A stretch of 64,000 nt of DNA from JBKBIP01 sp046297495 (GTDB lineage Bacteria; Planctomycetota; Planctomycetia; Gemmatales; Gemmataceae). Each line of letters begins with the position of its first letter. The stretch's first letter is position 1. The notes beneath the pieces were generated by a model that saw only the letters and a list, made by a program, of their open reading frames with translations, made no database searches and was not told the DNA's origin. Below, piece by piece: positions 43,818 to 52,288 of the stretch. The position numbers and the translations under genes are program-made. The stretch covers positions 1 to 64,000 of the forward strand of contig JBKBIP010000026.1 of NCBI GenBank assembly GCA_046297495.1, in the 5' to 3' direction.

Positions 43818-45119
43818 TCACTTCTCCCTCTTGGCGGCCATCACTGCCGCCAATTTACGTACCATCCGCTCCTCGCTCGGCGCGGCCAGGGCGACGGTCG
43901 GTTCGTAGCCCCCTTCAAAGAAGGCTTGGTTGGTGGGGATGTAGCCGGGGCCACCGTCGCCGTAGCCGGCCACGCACACGAACTGGTCGGGGCGTAATTC
44001 TTGGGCCTTCAGTTGATATTCGATGAACGGTTCGCCGGGGAGATGCACGATCATGACCTTGCCCATGTCCAGGCAGGTCAGGTCGATGGGCCGGTCGAGG
44101 CGGCGCAGCCAGGCGATTTGAAAGGCGGCGTTGTTGCGGCGGGCCGTGTGTTGTTTGGGATCGAGCAACACCTTCTGGCTTTCCGCTTCGGAAAACGATG
44201 CCTCCTTTCGCGGCGGCAGCGACAACGACACGACACGCCATTGCCAACCGCTGATCGGTTGTTTCTCCGTCGCTTTCCAGGCGGCGGTCATGGCCGAATA
44301 CACACGGTCACGCAACACCGGGCGATTTTCATGCGAGCCATCGTTGTACTTGCCGGCGGTGACGTTGCCTGCGCAACCCGTGAAATAGACTTGAAACACG
44401 TTGGGATCGTCTTGCTGGCGTTGGTCGCGGGCCAAGCCGCAGAAATCGCAGCTGACCCGGCCATCGCCGTAATAGCTCATCGGATGCGTGGCATAGTAGT
44501 GCAGCGCCGCCAACGGCTTGGGGCCGTCCCAGAAGCTGACCGTCCGCAGCCAGGGATCGATCAGCCCTTCCGGCTTGGCCCGCGCTTCGGGGTTGCGGGT
44601 GGCGCTGGTGCGCGTGAATTGCACTTTGCCGTCGGGACCGATGACGCGGCGATTCGAGGCCACTTGCTCCACCTTGGCCTGGCCGTGGCCGATGTGCGTG
44701 AACGGCACGGCCCGCGCCAACGCGGCCTGGGCTGCCTTGGCACTGTCCTGGACGACGCGCTCGAAGAACTTCAGGTCCAGCGAGGACGTTGGTTCCGGGG
44801 CAGCGGCGATGAGTTTTTCGGCCTCCACGTCGGCGAAGGGGGCATTGTGCGGATGCACGCACTGCACGGCCACGTTCTCCGGGACGGTGTGCGCCGCCGC
44901 CGCCAGCGCCGTACGCCACAGCCGGTTCGCGTCGTTGCGCAGGCCGCACCAATCGACGGCGCACAGCACCACCGGCTTCCCCATGCCGAGCAGAATCACC
45001 CCCAGCGCCCGCAGCGGATCATCGACGGCTCGCGCGGGCAGAATCCAACCCCCGCAGAGGGGATGTCCCATCGGCGGCGTGACATCACAAGCGAACGTGG
45101 CCAGGTGTAGTGCAGGCAT
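43818..45119 (-). CDS. Neutral/alkaline non-lysosomal ceramidase-like protein
   Basis: 433 residues. ATFACDVTPPMGHPLCGG...DDPLRALGVILLGMGKPVVLCAVDWCGL and CVHPHNAPFADVEAEKL, then HYYATHPMSYYGDGRVSCDFCGLARDQ and FTGCAGNVTAGKYNDGS, give the layout of neutral ceramidase N-terminal domains (HxHxxP and ATHPT/NxxAGDxxP motifs degenerate). No signal peptide is evident, unusual for the secreted type. Probably an amidohydrolase acting on an amide substrate with a Zn site; the relation to ceramide is uncertain. SD weak. Confidence 0.68.
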   Translation of the reverse strand: MPALHLATFACDVTPPMGHPLCGGWILPARAVDDPLRALGVILLGMGKPVVLCAVDWCGLRNDANRLWRTALAAAAHTVPENVAVQCVHPHNAPFADVEAEKLIAAAPEPTSSLDLKFFERVVQDSAKAAQAALARAVPFTHIGHGQAKVEQVASNRRVIGPDGKVQFTRTSATRNPEARAKPEGLIDPWLRTVSFWDGPKPLAALHYYATHPMSYYGDGRVSCDFCGLARDQRQQDDPNVFQVYFTGCAGNVTAGKYNDGSHENRPVLRDRVYSAMTAAWKATEKQPISGWQWRVVSLSLPPRKEASFSEAESQKVLLDPKQHTARRNNAAFQIAWLRRLDRPIDLTCLDMGKVMIVHLPGEPFIEYQLKAQELRPDQFVCVAGYGDGGPGYIPTNQAFFEGGYEPTVALAAPSEERMVRKLAAVMAAKREK

Positions 45120-45406
45120 GGGTAAGTATCCAGTGACAAATGGGGAGTGATTAGGGACAAGTAAAACACAACCAATTCAGGATGCCCAACGCGGCACGGC
45201 AAGACCGACCGGACGGCGAGAGCCAATGTAACCCGGCACAGCGGCTGGATCAAGAACCTGCTTGATTTTGGTGGGAATGGAAATTCTCGGCATTTGGGAT
45301 CAGCGGCACGCCGCCAGGATGTGGCTCTCGATGACGTGACATTCCCAAGCCGGCGCGACGAATTCCGAACGGGATATGCTCTTTTCGACCAAGGAAACCA
45401 AGTCCA

Positions 45407-46111
45407 TCACGCCAAATACAGCTTGCGTGGATCATTCACGCGTGGCAGCGGGCACGACGAGCGTTTGGGAATTAGCTCGGAGCGCAGGCCGTGGTTGTGG
45501 TCGGGGTGCAGGACGGCGCGGCGTTCAAACGGTTCTTGGGAGGTGGCGGGGTAGAACAATTCCCCGGTGGCGGCATCATGCAGCCAAGGCAACAGCTGCA
45601 AGCGCTGTTGGGCCAGCGCGGCCGCGACCATTGGATAAGTACGCAGGTGATCAAGTTGGAGCCGCACGTTACATTCGACAGCGCGGCGGAGTTGGTGGAC
45701 TTCCGCGGACGCTGGCCCCCAGAGCCGATGAACGGCTTCAGCGTGGGTCAGCCAGTTCCGCAGCACGATGTCATCTGCCAGCGTGTCGGCGTCGAGCAGT
45801 CGCTTCATGACGCCACATGGACAATGACCGCAAACGACAATCATTCGGACTTGCCAACTCGCGACAGCTTGGGCGATCAGGTTTTCCTCGACTTGGTAAC
45901 CGGTTCCATAGGGGGGCAGAATGTTGCCAGGAGTACGATGTACATACCACCTGCCTGGCGCGAGTTGCTTTTCCAACAGCGCCGGGGCAAAACAATTGCT
46001 CGCGCAGGTGATGAGCAGACCAGTCGGGCGCGATGCTTCTTCCTCATCGGCGAGAGGGCGCTCGGAAAGAATGGTCCTTGATTCCAGCATATCCTTGGTC
46101 CAGCGTTCCAT
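45407..46111 (-). CDS. Beta-carbonic-anhydrase-like protein with atypical active site
   Basis: 234 residues. Motifs in beta-CA order: LLITCASNCFAP (C36), HRTPGNILPPYG, then VVCGHCPCGVMKRLL (H96, C99). So the three Zn ligands Cys-His-Cys are present, but the canonical C-x-D-S-R reads C-A-S-N-C: the catalytic Asp and Arg of the dyad are replaced by Ser and Cys. The family C-terminus is also replaced by a long tail with HPDHNHG. Zn binding is likely, while CO2 hydration is doubtful. The start at 46111 has GAGGTGAAT directly upstream. A terminator-like hairpin lies in its leader about 25 bp further up. Confidence 0.75.
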   Translation of the reverse strand: MERWTKDMLESRTILSERPLADEEEASRPTGLLITCASNCFAPALLEKQLAPGRWYVHRTPGNILPPYGTGYQVEENLIAQAVASWQVRMIVVCGHCPCGVMKRLLDADTLADDIVLRNWLTHAEAVHRLWGPASAEVHQLRRAVECNVRLQLDHLRTYPMVAAALAQQRLQLLPWLHDAATGELFYPATSQEPFERRAVLHPDHNHGLRSELIPKRSSCPLPRVNDPRKLYLA

Positions 46112-46133
46112 ATTCACCTCGCGCAAGTAATGC

Positions 46134-46177
46134 AAAAAGGCCGGAAAACCTTCACCCCACGGAGAGGTTTTCCGGCC
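46134..46177 (-). promoter_or_regulatory. Terminator-like hairpin in the leader of the carbonic-anhydrase-like gene
   Basis: Minus-strand reading: GGCCGGAAAACC (46177-46166) pairs perfectly with GGTTTTCCGGCC (46150-46139), followed by UUUUU (46138-46134). It lies 23 bp upstream of the carbonic-anhydrase start, so it either ends an upstream transcript or attenuates this gene. Separate from the next hairpin at 46316. Confidence 0.6.
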
Positions 46178-46315
46178 CAATCCCCAGAGGCTGTCACATC
46201 CGCCGGGGCTTGCCAGGTATATAAACTTTCTGATGACGGAGTTGTGGCGAATACACGAGTATTTTCCACTCCCCTTGGTCTCAGAAAGGCTACTTGGGAA
46301 TGCCAATCCTTAGTC

Positions 46316-46358
46316 AAAAAAGCCGGGAAAGCCTCCCTTGCAAAGGCTTTCCCGGCTT
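46316..46358 (-). terminator. Rho-independent terminator after the DUF2294 gene
   Basis: 15-bp perfect stem (46320-46334 and 46344-46358, core CCGGGAAAGCCT) followed on the minus strand by UUUUUU (46321-46316). It lies 130 bp behind the DUF2294 stop codon and fits as its terminator. The sequence resembles the hairpin at 46134-46177 (GCCGGRAAA core). Confidence 0.82.
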
Positions 46359-46487
46359 CCTTTCTCCGGGCTGTGGTGATCCCGGAAAACACCATGCCGA
46401 TCATTCGGGGACAAGTATCAATCCGGCCAGCGCCGCGCGCTCTCCAAGACTGCGACTTGCCCTTATCGGTAGCGCCACGCACGGAAT

Positions 46488-46976
46488 TCAATGTTTCAAG
46501 GCGGAAGATTTCTTGCCGGCTTTACCGTTCACCTTCTGACGCTGTAAGATGGTTTCGGCCTCGCGCCATTCGGGCCGCGCCTCTAAAGTGAATACGATGA
46601 TGCGTTCCCCCGTCTGGGTGCTAATATCCGTGTGCAAACTCTTCACTTTCACGTAGAGGATAGTTTGGAGCGCCTGTTCCAGCAACGGGCGTCCCTGCTC
46701 AAGCAATTCCTGGCGGGTTTGCTTGATCAGATCCCGTCCCCGTTCCGCCGCGTCGGCTTGGGCCAGCTTGCGCTCCGAAGGAGTCAGTACCCCCAACAGG
46801 CGGACCAACACCATGTCTTCGATGATAAACACATGCGTTTCCAAAGGACCTCGGCCCATATACTCCTTTTCAAACTGAATCACGGCTTGTTTGATGTCCG
46901 CTTCCAACTCGCCCTTGGTTTTGTGCTGCTTTCCATGAATCACAAGTTTTCCCCTTTCTTCCAGCCACTCCGCCAT
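46488..46976 (-). CDS. DUF2294 domain protein
   Basis: 162 residues. TKGELEADIKQAVIQFEKEYMGRGPLETHVFIIEDMVLVRLLGVLTPSERKLAQ is the DUF2294 pattern (Na-translocating-decarboxylase-associated family name aside, function unknown), followed by GRDLIKQTRQELLEQGRPLLEQALQTILYVKVKSLHTDISTQTGERIIVFTL. The C-terminus continues with about 25 basic residues. No clear SD. A terminator follows; the neighbour downstream is the carbonic-anhydrase-like gene on the same strand. Confidence 0.8.
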   Translation of the reverse strand: MAEWLEERGKLVIHGKQHKTKGELEADIKQAVIQFEKEYMGRGPLETHVFIIEDMVLVRLLGVLTPSERKLAQADAAERGRDLIKQTRQELLEQGRPLLEQALQTILYVKVKSLHTDISTQTGERIIVFTLEARPEWREAETILQRQKVNGKAGKKSSALKH

Positions 46977-47161
46977 TCCTTATCTGGACATTCGCCCCCA
47001 AACCAGGTGCTGCATGGACGAAATGCCAAGTGCTTATCCCAAGCATAAGTCCCTGTAGAGCGTCAGGGTTTCTCCCATGCCACAAAACCGCGCCAACGAG
47101 CAATATGAACTCGTTCGCAAACACGTCGATGCAAACATGGCGCGTGGGGAAAGGTGGGGGT

Positions 47162-47539
47162 TTAACAGCGCAATGGTGGATTCAGGATCGATTGGAGGAC
47201 ATTACCATGGAAATGAGTCGCTTCGGCACCTAATGGAACAGCTGGCTCCGCACGCCGGAAGTGGATGTTGGTAGCGGAGAGAGAAACTAAGGAACATGAT
47301 ACGTGGCGATTACGAGCACGTTGTCGAGACGAGGAGACGACCACCACTTCGCTATGTCTTTCTTCCGTGGCTTCGGAAGGATCTTGCGTGGTGGATGAAG
47401 TCGCCAAGTATTTGCGCGTATTCAGACAGGATCCCGAAACTTCACCGAGAATCAACAACGCCAGCAATCCGCATGCGAATCCCCACATGAAGAGGCGCGC
47501 GGTTACCGTGGGATAGGAATGGCCTGTGATTTTCCGCAT
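47162..47539 (-). CDS. Doubtful small membrane-anchored ORF
   Basis: 125 codons. It starts with a single good hydrophobic segment (residues about 15-38, RLFMWGFACGLLALLILGEVSGSCL), then hydrophilic sequence without a recognisable motif. There is no SD before the ATG and codon use does not look strongly coding. May be a decayed gene or random frame; listed so the gap is not left unexplained. Confidence 0.25.
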   Translation of the reverse strand: MRKITGHSYPTVTARLFMWGFACGLLALLILGEVSGSCLNTRKYLATSSTTQDPSEATEERHSEVVVVSSSRQRARNRHVSCSLVSLSATNIHFRRAEPAVPLGAEATHFHGNVLQSILNPPLRC

Positions 47540-47672
47540 AGGGGAATTAGGTCAAACCAAGTACGTTGTTGGAAAGTTCGTCCGAATACGCTCCACGCGA
47601 ATTTAAGCGATACGTACCTTTGTATGCGGAGTTCGCGGCCATGTCAATTCAAATCCTTGGGCAAATGGCCGA

Positions 47673-47758
47673 AAAAGGGGACGCGACTCGATTTCGACGG
47701 TTATCTGCTTCCGCCCCGACCAACTCTCCATCAGCAAATACGAGTCGCGTCCCCTTTT
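47673..47758. repeat. 18-bp perfect inverted repeat around 50 bp (REP/MITE-like)
   Basis: AAAAGGGGACGCGACTCG (47673-47690) pairs with CGAGTCGCGTCCCCTTTT (47741-47758), spacer 50 bp, no coding inside. Such arms resemble REP elements mobilised by REP-associated tyrosine transposases; no such transposase is in the window. Confidence 0.75.
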
Positions 47759-47786
47759 CTTGTTTCCGCGCCGTGATCCACCCATG

Positions 47787-48491
47787 TCACGACCGCGCTC
47801 CGAAGTAGAAAGCGAGGATGCCGCTGAGAATGCTTTGCCAATGGAACATCTCGAAGCGGCGCACGGCGGTAACATGGGGGAAAATAACCAATCGAATCAA
47901 GATGTCCGCCACCAAGCCGAGTACCGCCAACAATGACACCCAGGCCTGAAGGTCCTGATACCAACCAGGTAATCCGTGCGGCCCGGACAGCACCGCTCGG
48001 CTCAGGCGGGTGACAATGGTGCCAAGGAAGAACGCCGCCAGGATCACCACGGGTAAAAACGGTTGCTTCACCAGGACATCGACCGATGGCTGCAACCGCT
48101 CGATGAAATCGTCGTGGGCATAGAAACCCCAGCCCATGACGGCGGCAAAACCCACGATGATGAGAAAGCGAATGCTGCCGCGCGGCAAGAAGAGGGGGGA
48201 CGATTCCCTGGTACCGCTGGGACTGCCGATACTCCGTAGGGCAAAATACTCGCCGATGACCAAAAACATCAGATAGTACAAATAGAGCGGCACCGGTTTG
48301 GGGCCGGTTTTATCCTCTGGCAGTAAGAGCAGCGCCCAGATGGTCCCTAAAATCATGAACGTCAGCAAGGCCCGCACGCTACCGAGCGGGAGTTTCAGTG
48401 GATGGCGGGCGGCATACGGATTCGGCGGGGCGTCCGTTCCGGTCGCCGCTGGAGTCGGATCGTCGAAGTTGAAGGAAGGTCCTGCCGACAT
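47787..48491 (-). CDS. Hypothetical membrane protein, about six TM segments
   Basis: 234 residues. N-terminal 30 residues are Pro/Asp-rich and cytoplasmic; then hydrophobic segments near VRALLTFMILGTIWALLLL, LYLYYLMFLVIGEYFAL, SIRFLIIVGFAAVMGWGF, FLPVVILAAFFLGTIVTRL, WVSLLAVLGLVADILIRLVIF, and MFHWQSILSGILAFYFGARS. GGGAG before the ATG at 48491. No motif that assigns a function. Same strand as the next gene, 72 bp apart. Confidence 0.65.
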   Translation of the reverse strand: MSAGPSFNFDDPTPAATGTDAPPNPYAARHPLKLPLGSVRALLTFMILGTIWALLLLPEDKTGPKPVPLYLYYLMFLVIGEYFALRSIGSPSGTRESSPLFLPRGSIRFLIIVGFAAVMGWGFYAHDDFIERLQPSVDVLVKQPFLPVVILAAFFLGTIVTRLSRAVLSGPHGLPGWYQDLQAWVSLLAVLGLVADILIRLVIFPHVTAVRRFEMFHWQSILSGILAFYFGARS

Positions 48492-48563
48492 GTCAATATC
48501 TCCCTGACAATATTGCAACAATGAATGAACACCCGCTGGCAGGTCAGCGACCTACCTCACGAC

Positions 48564-49979
48564 TTACCCCCGGCTGATGGCCCGCACCACCGCCATCTTC
48601 TCATCACTCAAATAACCGTAGCGATTGATCCAGAAACCATACTTACTCGCGCCGGCGGCGGCTTGCAAGCGGCGGCGGAAGTCGTCCACCGGGCCGTAGC
48701 CGTGCGCCAGGGCCAGAATCGGCGTCTGGCCGGCGTCGGCTTGGGCTTGGTGAATCTTGCGAGCCAACGCCTTCAAGCCAGCGGGGTGCGGCTCGTCCGG
48801 TTCGGGATAACGATAGTCATTCAAGCTGGGCAAGCCGTCGTCATCGGCAATGTCGAACCAGCGGACCAGTGCCCGTGTCAGCGCCTTGTCGGAGAGCTGG
48901 GGATTGGCCTGGCGCAGCGCGTCGCCGTAAAACCGCAGCATCATGGCCCAGTGCATACTATACAGCTTGACGCTGATGGCCGAGCTGAGCGGCGCCACCC
49001 GGGCAAAATCCAGCCCCGACGCCAACGTGAACGGCGGCGGAAAGGCGTTGGGCATCATCTCCTTGTCCGCCCCGCCGGCTTCGGTCAACACTCGACGATA
49101 GCCAGTCAATAATTCCTCGACCAACAGCGCCTTGAAGCGCGGCCAATCGAGCAGCGCCGGTTGATCGGCCAAGCGGCGCAGCAGGAAATAGCGGCCGCCG
49201 TCCGCCGCGGCCCAAGGGGTCAGGTCCGCGTCCGTCAGGCCGCCGTGCAGTTTCTGATAGAGGCTGTCTGCCGCTTGCCGCATCTTGTCGAAATCGAAGC
49301 CAAGCCGCCGAGCCGCTGCTTGGGCCGGCTCGCCGAAATCAAGAAAGATATCATCGAGGAAATACGGCGGATACTCCGGCCAATCGAAGCGGATACCGTT
49401 GATGTCGGGATAGGCCCGGCACAGATCGCGGATCAGGGCGTGTCCGTAATCCCGGATGGCGCTGCTGGCCAAGCTGCCGTTGTTGGCCAGGCGGCGCGGC
49501 GGAATCTGGCCATTGGGCAAACGGGGTCGATCCACCTCGACCGGGCCGCCGAACTGCACGCGATAGCCGGGGGGAATGGCGGCCTGCACCTGAAAATACA
49601 CTTTCAGATGTTTCGCCTGCGCGGCGCGGATGAACTCCTGGATGATCTTCCCCCGCTGGTGCGTCAACTCGGTGGCGGGCGGCGGCTGATAGCGCAAGTT
49701 CTGATACAGTTTCTTTTCCGGCACGAACGACGGCGCCGTGCGGACGAACAATTCGCGCTTCCCCCACAACGGCCGGTCGAGCAGCCGCACCTTCCCCGCC
49801 CCGGCGTCAATCGGCGGCTCCCGGCTGCCAGTCCGTTCATCCGCTGGCTCCATGACATACGGCGACGTCGCCACCGCCGTCACCCCCATGCGAATGAGAT
49901 TCTCCAACACGCCGTCGATGGTTTCCGTCTGAATATATTCCGGCAAGACCGTGACGCCGACGAAACGCCGCTGTTGCAT
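48564..49979 (-). CDS. Hypothetical glycoside-hydrolase-like (TIM-barrel) protein
   Basis: 471 residues. The first part (FVGVTVLPEYIQTETIDGVLENLIRMGVTAVATSPYVM) reads as the start of a barrel. RDYGHALIRDLCRAYPDINGIRFDWPEYPPYFLDDIFLDFG carries acidic residues in the place where glycoside hydrolases have their catalytic acid, and ILALAHGYGPVDDFRRRLQAAAGASKYGFWINRYGYLSDEKMAVVRAI ends the barrel. The layout is similar to planctomycete proteins annotated as family-10-like or DUF4434/GH-like, but I cannot name a family. No signal peptide. GGGGAGAAG before ATG 49979. Shares strand with the membrane protein. Confidence 0.6.
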   Translation of the reverse strand: MQQRRFVGVTVLPEYIQTETIDGVLENLIRMGVTAVATSPYVMEPADERTGSREPPIDAGAGKVRLLDRPLWGKRELFVRTAPSFVPEKKLYQNLRYQPPPATELTHQRGKIIQEFIRAAQAKHLKVYFQVQAAIPPGYRVQFGGPVEVDRPRLPNGQIPPRRLANNGSLASSAIRDYGHALIRDLCRAYPDINGIRFDWPEYPPYFLDDIFLDFGEPAQAAARRLGFDFDKMRQAADSLYQKLHGGLTDADLTPWAAADGGRYFLLRRLADQPALLDWPRFKALLVEELLTGYRRVLTEAGGADKEMMPNAFPPPFTLASGLDFARVAPLSSAISVKLYSMHWAMMLRFYGDALRQANPQLSDKALTRALVRWFDIADDDGLPSLNDYRYPEPDEPHPAGLKALARKIHQAQADAGQTPILALAHGYGPVDDFRRRLQAAAGASKYGFWINRYGYLSDEKMAVVRAISRG

Positions 49980-50098
49980 GTGAACTTCTCCCCAAGCGAG
50001 GGTCAACGCTTTTCGAGCATTATAGACCCTGAGGGGGCGTTCGCCGTGAAGAATGAGGAAAAATATCCTTCGCGCGGATAACAGTGAGGCATTCGCGT

Positions 50099-50166
50099 TC
50101 CCAGGCTCTACCTGGGCGCGGATTGATCGTTTCACGCCCGCCGACTCACACGCCAAACGATGAATC
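50099..50166. repeat. Two intergenic hairpins before the kinase gene
   Basis: CCCAGG-CTCTA-CCTGGG (50100-50115 region) is a common short palindrome; directly after it GATTGATCGTTTCACGC (50121-50137) and CGCCAAACGATGAATC (50151-50166) form a degenerate member of the dispersed hairpin family. Confidence 0.7.
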
Positions 50167-50216
50167 CCGACACCGTGCGTTTCGGAGCAGGGATCATGCC
50201 GCCAGGGTTTTTATGT

Positions 50217-52286
50217 TCAGCGCCAACGACGCCACACATGGCGGCAGAATCGGATCGCCAAGTAACCAATGGCGACCATCAAAATGATGTTCAGACTAAG
50301 CACTATTAAGCCTAAGGGTTCCGGGGCGCCGGGCGGGAGCAAGGTGTTGCGCAAATCCAGTAAGAGATTAACCGGATTTCCCCATGCTCTCCTTCTGGTG
50401 GACAACAGGACAACAACGGTATTGCAACCACCGAGCACGGCCAAAGTGATTAGGATATAGTAGAAAAAGAACCGCCAGAGCCTCATGCCGCGTCGGCGCA
50501 GATAGCCAGCCGTCATGGTCTGCACCACCCCCACCACGCTAAACACCCCCAACGCAAAGGCCAGGCCATACCAGATGCCCAAGAATATGCCGGATACCTG
50601 ATCGCTGATAATCTTGGGGTACAACATGGAGCCGCGCCCACTCGGTTCCACATCGGCCAGATCGGGGTAGCGCGCGACCAGATCATCGGTGGGATGGGTG
50701 CGCGGTGGCGCCTCTTTGTCACGAAAGCGTTCCAATGACGTGGCTTCACCTAACAATACGAAGTCCGTGATCGAGGGCACAATGGTGAGCGCGATCACGA
50801 ACGCCGGACCAATGCCAACGGCAAATCCCACCAGCCCAGCCACGATGCCGGTTGCCAATCCAGAGACAGCGTCCGCCCAACGATCCTTGGGCTGAATGAG
50901 CAAGAGGATGAACGGCCCCATGAAAACGAAGGCGATCAAACCCACCCCCAGCAAGGGCCCGATGAGCAATGACGGGAATTGAAACCCTGTCAGAAACGGC
51001 GCTGGCTCACTGGGAAACTTGGCGTATGTTTCCCCCATGTTGGTGAATAGGGCCTGGCTACTGAGAATCGATAAGGTCAAGGAACTCGCGCCGCCACAGA
51101 GCGCGCCAATGAGCAGCACCCACACGGCGGAGCGGACGTTCTTGCGCAGCCACATCCAGATCAGTTTGGCCATGCTGGGCGGTCGTGCCTGAATTGGTTC
51201 GCCGTTGAGCCAAGACTGTAAATCCTCCGCCAGCGCCGCCGCTGAGGTGTAGCGCTCTTGGGGATCCCGCGCCAGGCACTTCAGACAGATCGCTTCCAAG
51301 TTGCGGTCCAGTTGGGGATTCAACTGGCTGGGTGGCTCCAGCTCATCGGACTGCACCTGCTTGAGTGTCTCCAAAACGGTCGCGCCGCGGAAAGGGGGCC
51401 GGCCGGTCAGTAGCTCGTACAAGATGGCGCCGAGGCTGTAAATGTCGGCCCGCGTGGTGGCCGCCCCCTTCTGCCCAGCAGCTTGTTCCGGGGGCATGTA
51501 GCTAGGGGTGCCCAATATCGCCCCGGTTTGCGTCTGTTCGCCGTCGCTTTCGATTTTCTTCGCCAAGCCAAAATCGGTGATGTGCGGCTCATCGTTGACA
51601 TCGATCAGGATATTCGCTGGCTTCAAGTCACGATGGAGAACGCCGCGCTCATGGGCGTGATGCACGGCTCGCGCCACGGTCAAGAGGAGTTGGACGGCGT
51701 CCCGTTCGTTCCGAGAAAAATGTTCGAGCCGCTGCGCCAAGTTGACCCCGTTGATGAGCTTCATGCTGAAATAATGCTGCTCCTCATGATCGCCGACTTC
51801 GTAAATGGGGACGATGTGCGGATGATCCAGGTTGGCCGCCGCCGCCGCCTCGTTGAGAAAGCGCTGGCGCTCCGCCGCTGAAGCCAGCTGCCCCGCGAGG
51901 ATCATTTTCAGGGCCACCACGCGGTTTAGGCTCACTTGCCGCGCCTTGAACACGACCCCCATGCCGCCACGAGCGATTTCCTCGATCAACTCGTAGTCAC
52001 CGAAATAGCGGACCCGCGTGCCCACGCTTGGGCGAGTTGGGTTGTCGAGGTCCACGGTTGCTTCCGGGACTGCCGCGTCACCTGCCGGCTTCATGGGTTC
52101 GGCCAGCTGCCGTACCTCATCTTGATCCCGAAAAAACGACTCCAGCTCAGCCGCGAAGTCCGCATGTTCCGCCAGGAGCGTTTGTCGATCCGACGGCTGG
52201 CCCGCATCCACTGCTTGCAGATAAGCGGCAATGATCGCGTTCAGACGCTGTTCTCTTACGGAAGGGTCATGCGGTTCGCTGCTCAT
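50217..52286 (-). CDS. Serine/threonine protein kinase with C-terminal membrane domain
   Basis: 689 residues. After a 95-residue N-terminal segment, a full Hanks kinase follows (about 97-365): YELIEEIARGGMGVVFKARQVSLNRVVALKMI (G-loop and Lys), GVLHRDLKPANILID (catalytic loop), DFGLAKK, GTPSYMPPEQA, DIYSLGAILYELLTGRPPF, and CLKCLARDPQERY. Residues about 410-680 carry many hydrophobic segments (LLIGALCGGASSLTLSI, GFQFPSLLIGPLLGVGLIAFVFMGPFILLL and others), so it is a membrane kinase with an unusual TM region instead of an extracellular sensor. Preceded by an ECF sigma gene, two bases from its start (TAGAC-ATG). Confidence 0.92.
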   Translation of the reverse strand: MSSEPHDPSVREQRLNAIIAAYLQAVDAGQPSDRQTLLAEHADFAAELESFFRDQDEVRQLAEPMKPAGDAAVPEATVDLDNPTRPSVGTRVRYFGDYELIEEIARGGMGVVFKARQVSLNRVVALKMILAGQLASAAERQRFLNEAAAAANLDHPHIVPIYEVGDHEEQHYFSMKLINGVNLAQRLEHFSRNERDAVQLLLTVARAVHHAHERGVLHRDLKPANILIDVNDEPHITDFGLAKKIESDGEQTQTGAILGTPSYMPPEQAAGQKGAATTRADIYSLGAILYELLTGRPPFRGATVLETLKQVQSDELEPPSQLNPQLDRNLEAICLKCLARDPQERYTSAAALAEDLQSWLNGEPIQARPPSMAKLIWMWLRKNVRSAVWVLLIGALCGGASSLTLSILSSQALFTNMGETYAKFPSEPAPFLTGFQFPSLLIGPLLGVGLIAFVFMGPFILLLIQPKDRWADAVSGLATGIVAGLVGFAVGIGPAFVIALTIVPSITDFVLLGEATSLERFRDKEAPPRTHPTDDLVARYPDLADVEPSGRGSMLYPKIISDQVSGIFLGIWYGLAFALGVFSVVGVVQTMTAGYLRRRGMRLWRFFFYYILITLAVLGGCNTVVVLLSTRRRAWGNPVNLLLDLRNTLLPPGAPEPLGLIVLSLNIILMVAIGYLAIRFCRHVWRRWR

Positions 52287-52288
52287 GT

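Larger units (their letters stand above)
46977..47786. other. 810-bp intergenic region with a palindromic element
   Basis: The longest gap in the window. It holds the 86-bp inverted-repeat element at 47673-47758 and one doubtful minus-strand frame (47162-47539). The remainder shows no credible gene, repeat or RNA that I recognise; it could contain the promoter of the DUF2294 gene and decayed sequence. Confidence 0.5.

Noticed and set aside
47566..47808. Plus-strand frame in the 47 kb gap
   Set aside because: TTG start, no SD, runs through the inverted repeat; no family resemblance.
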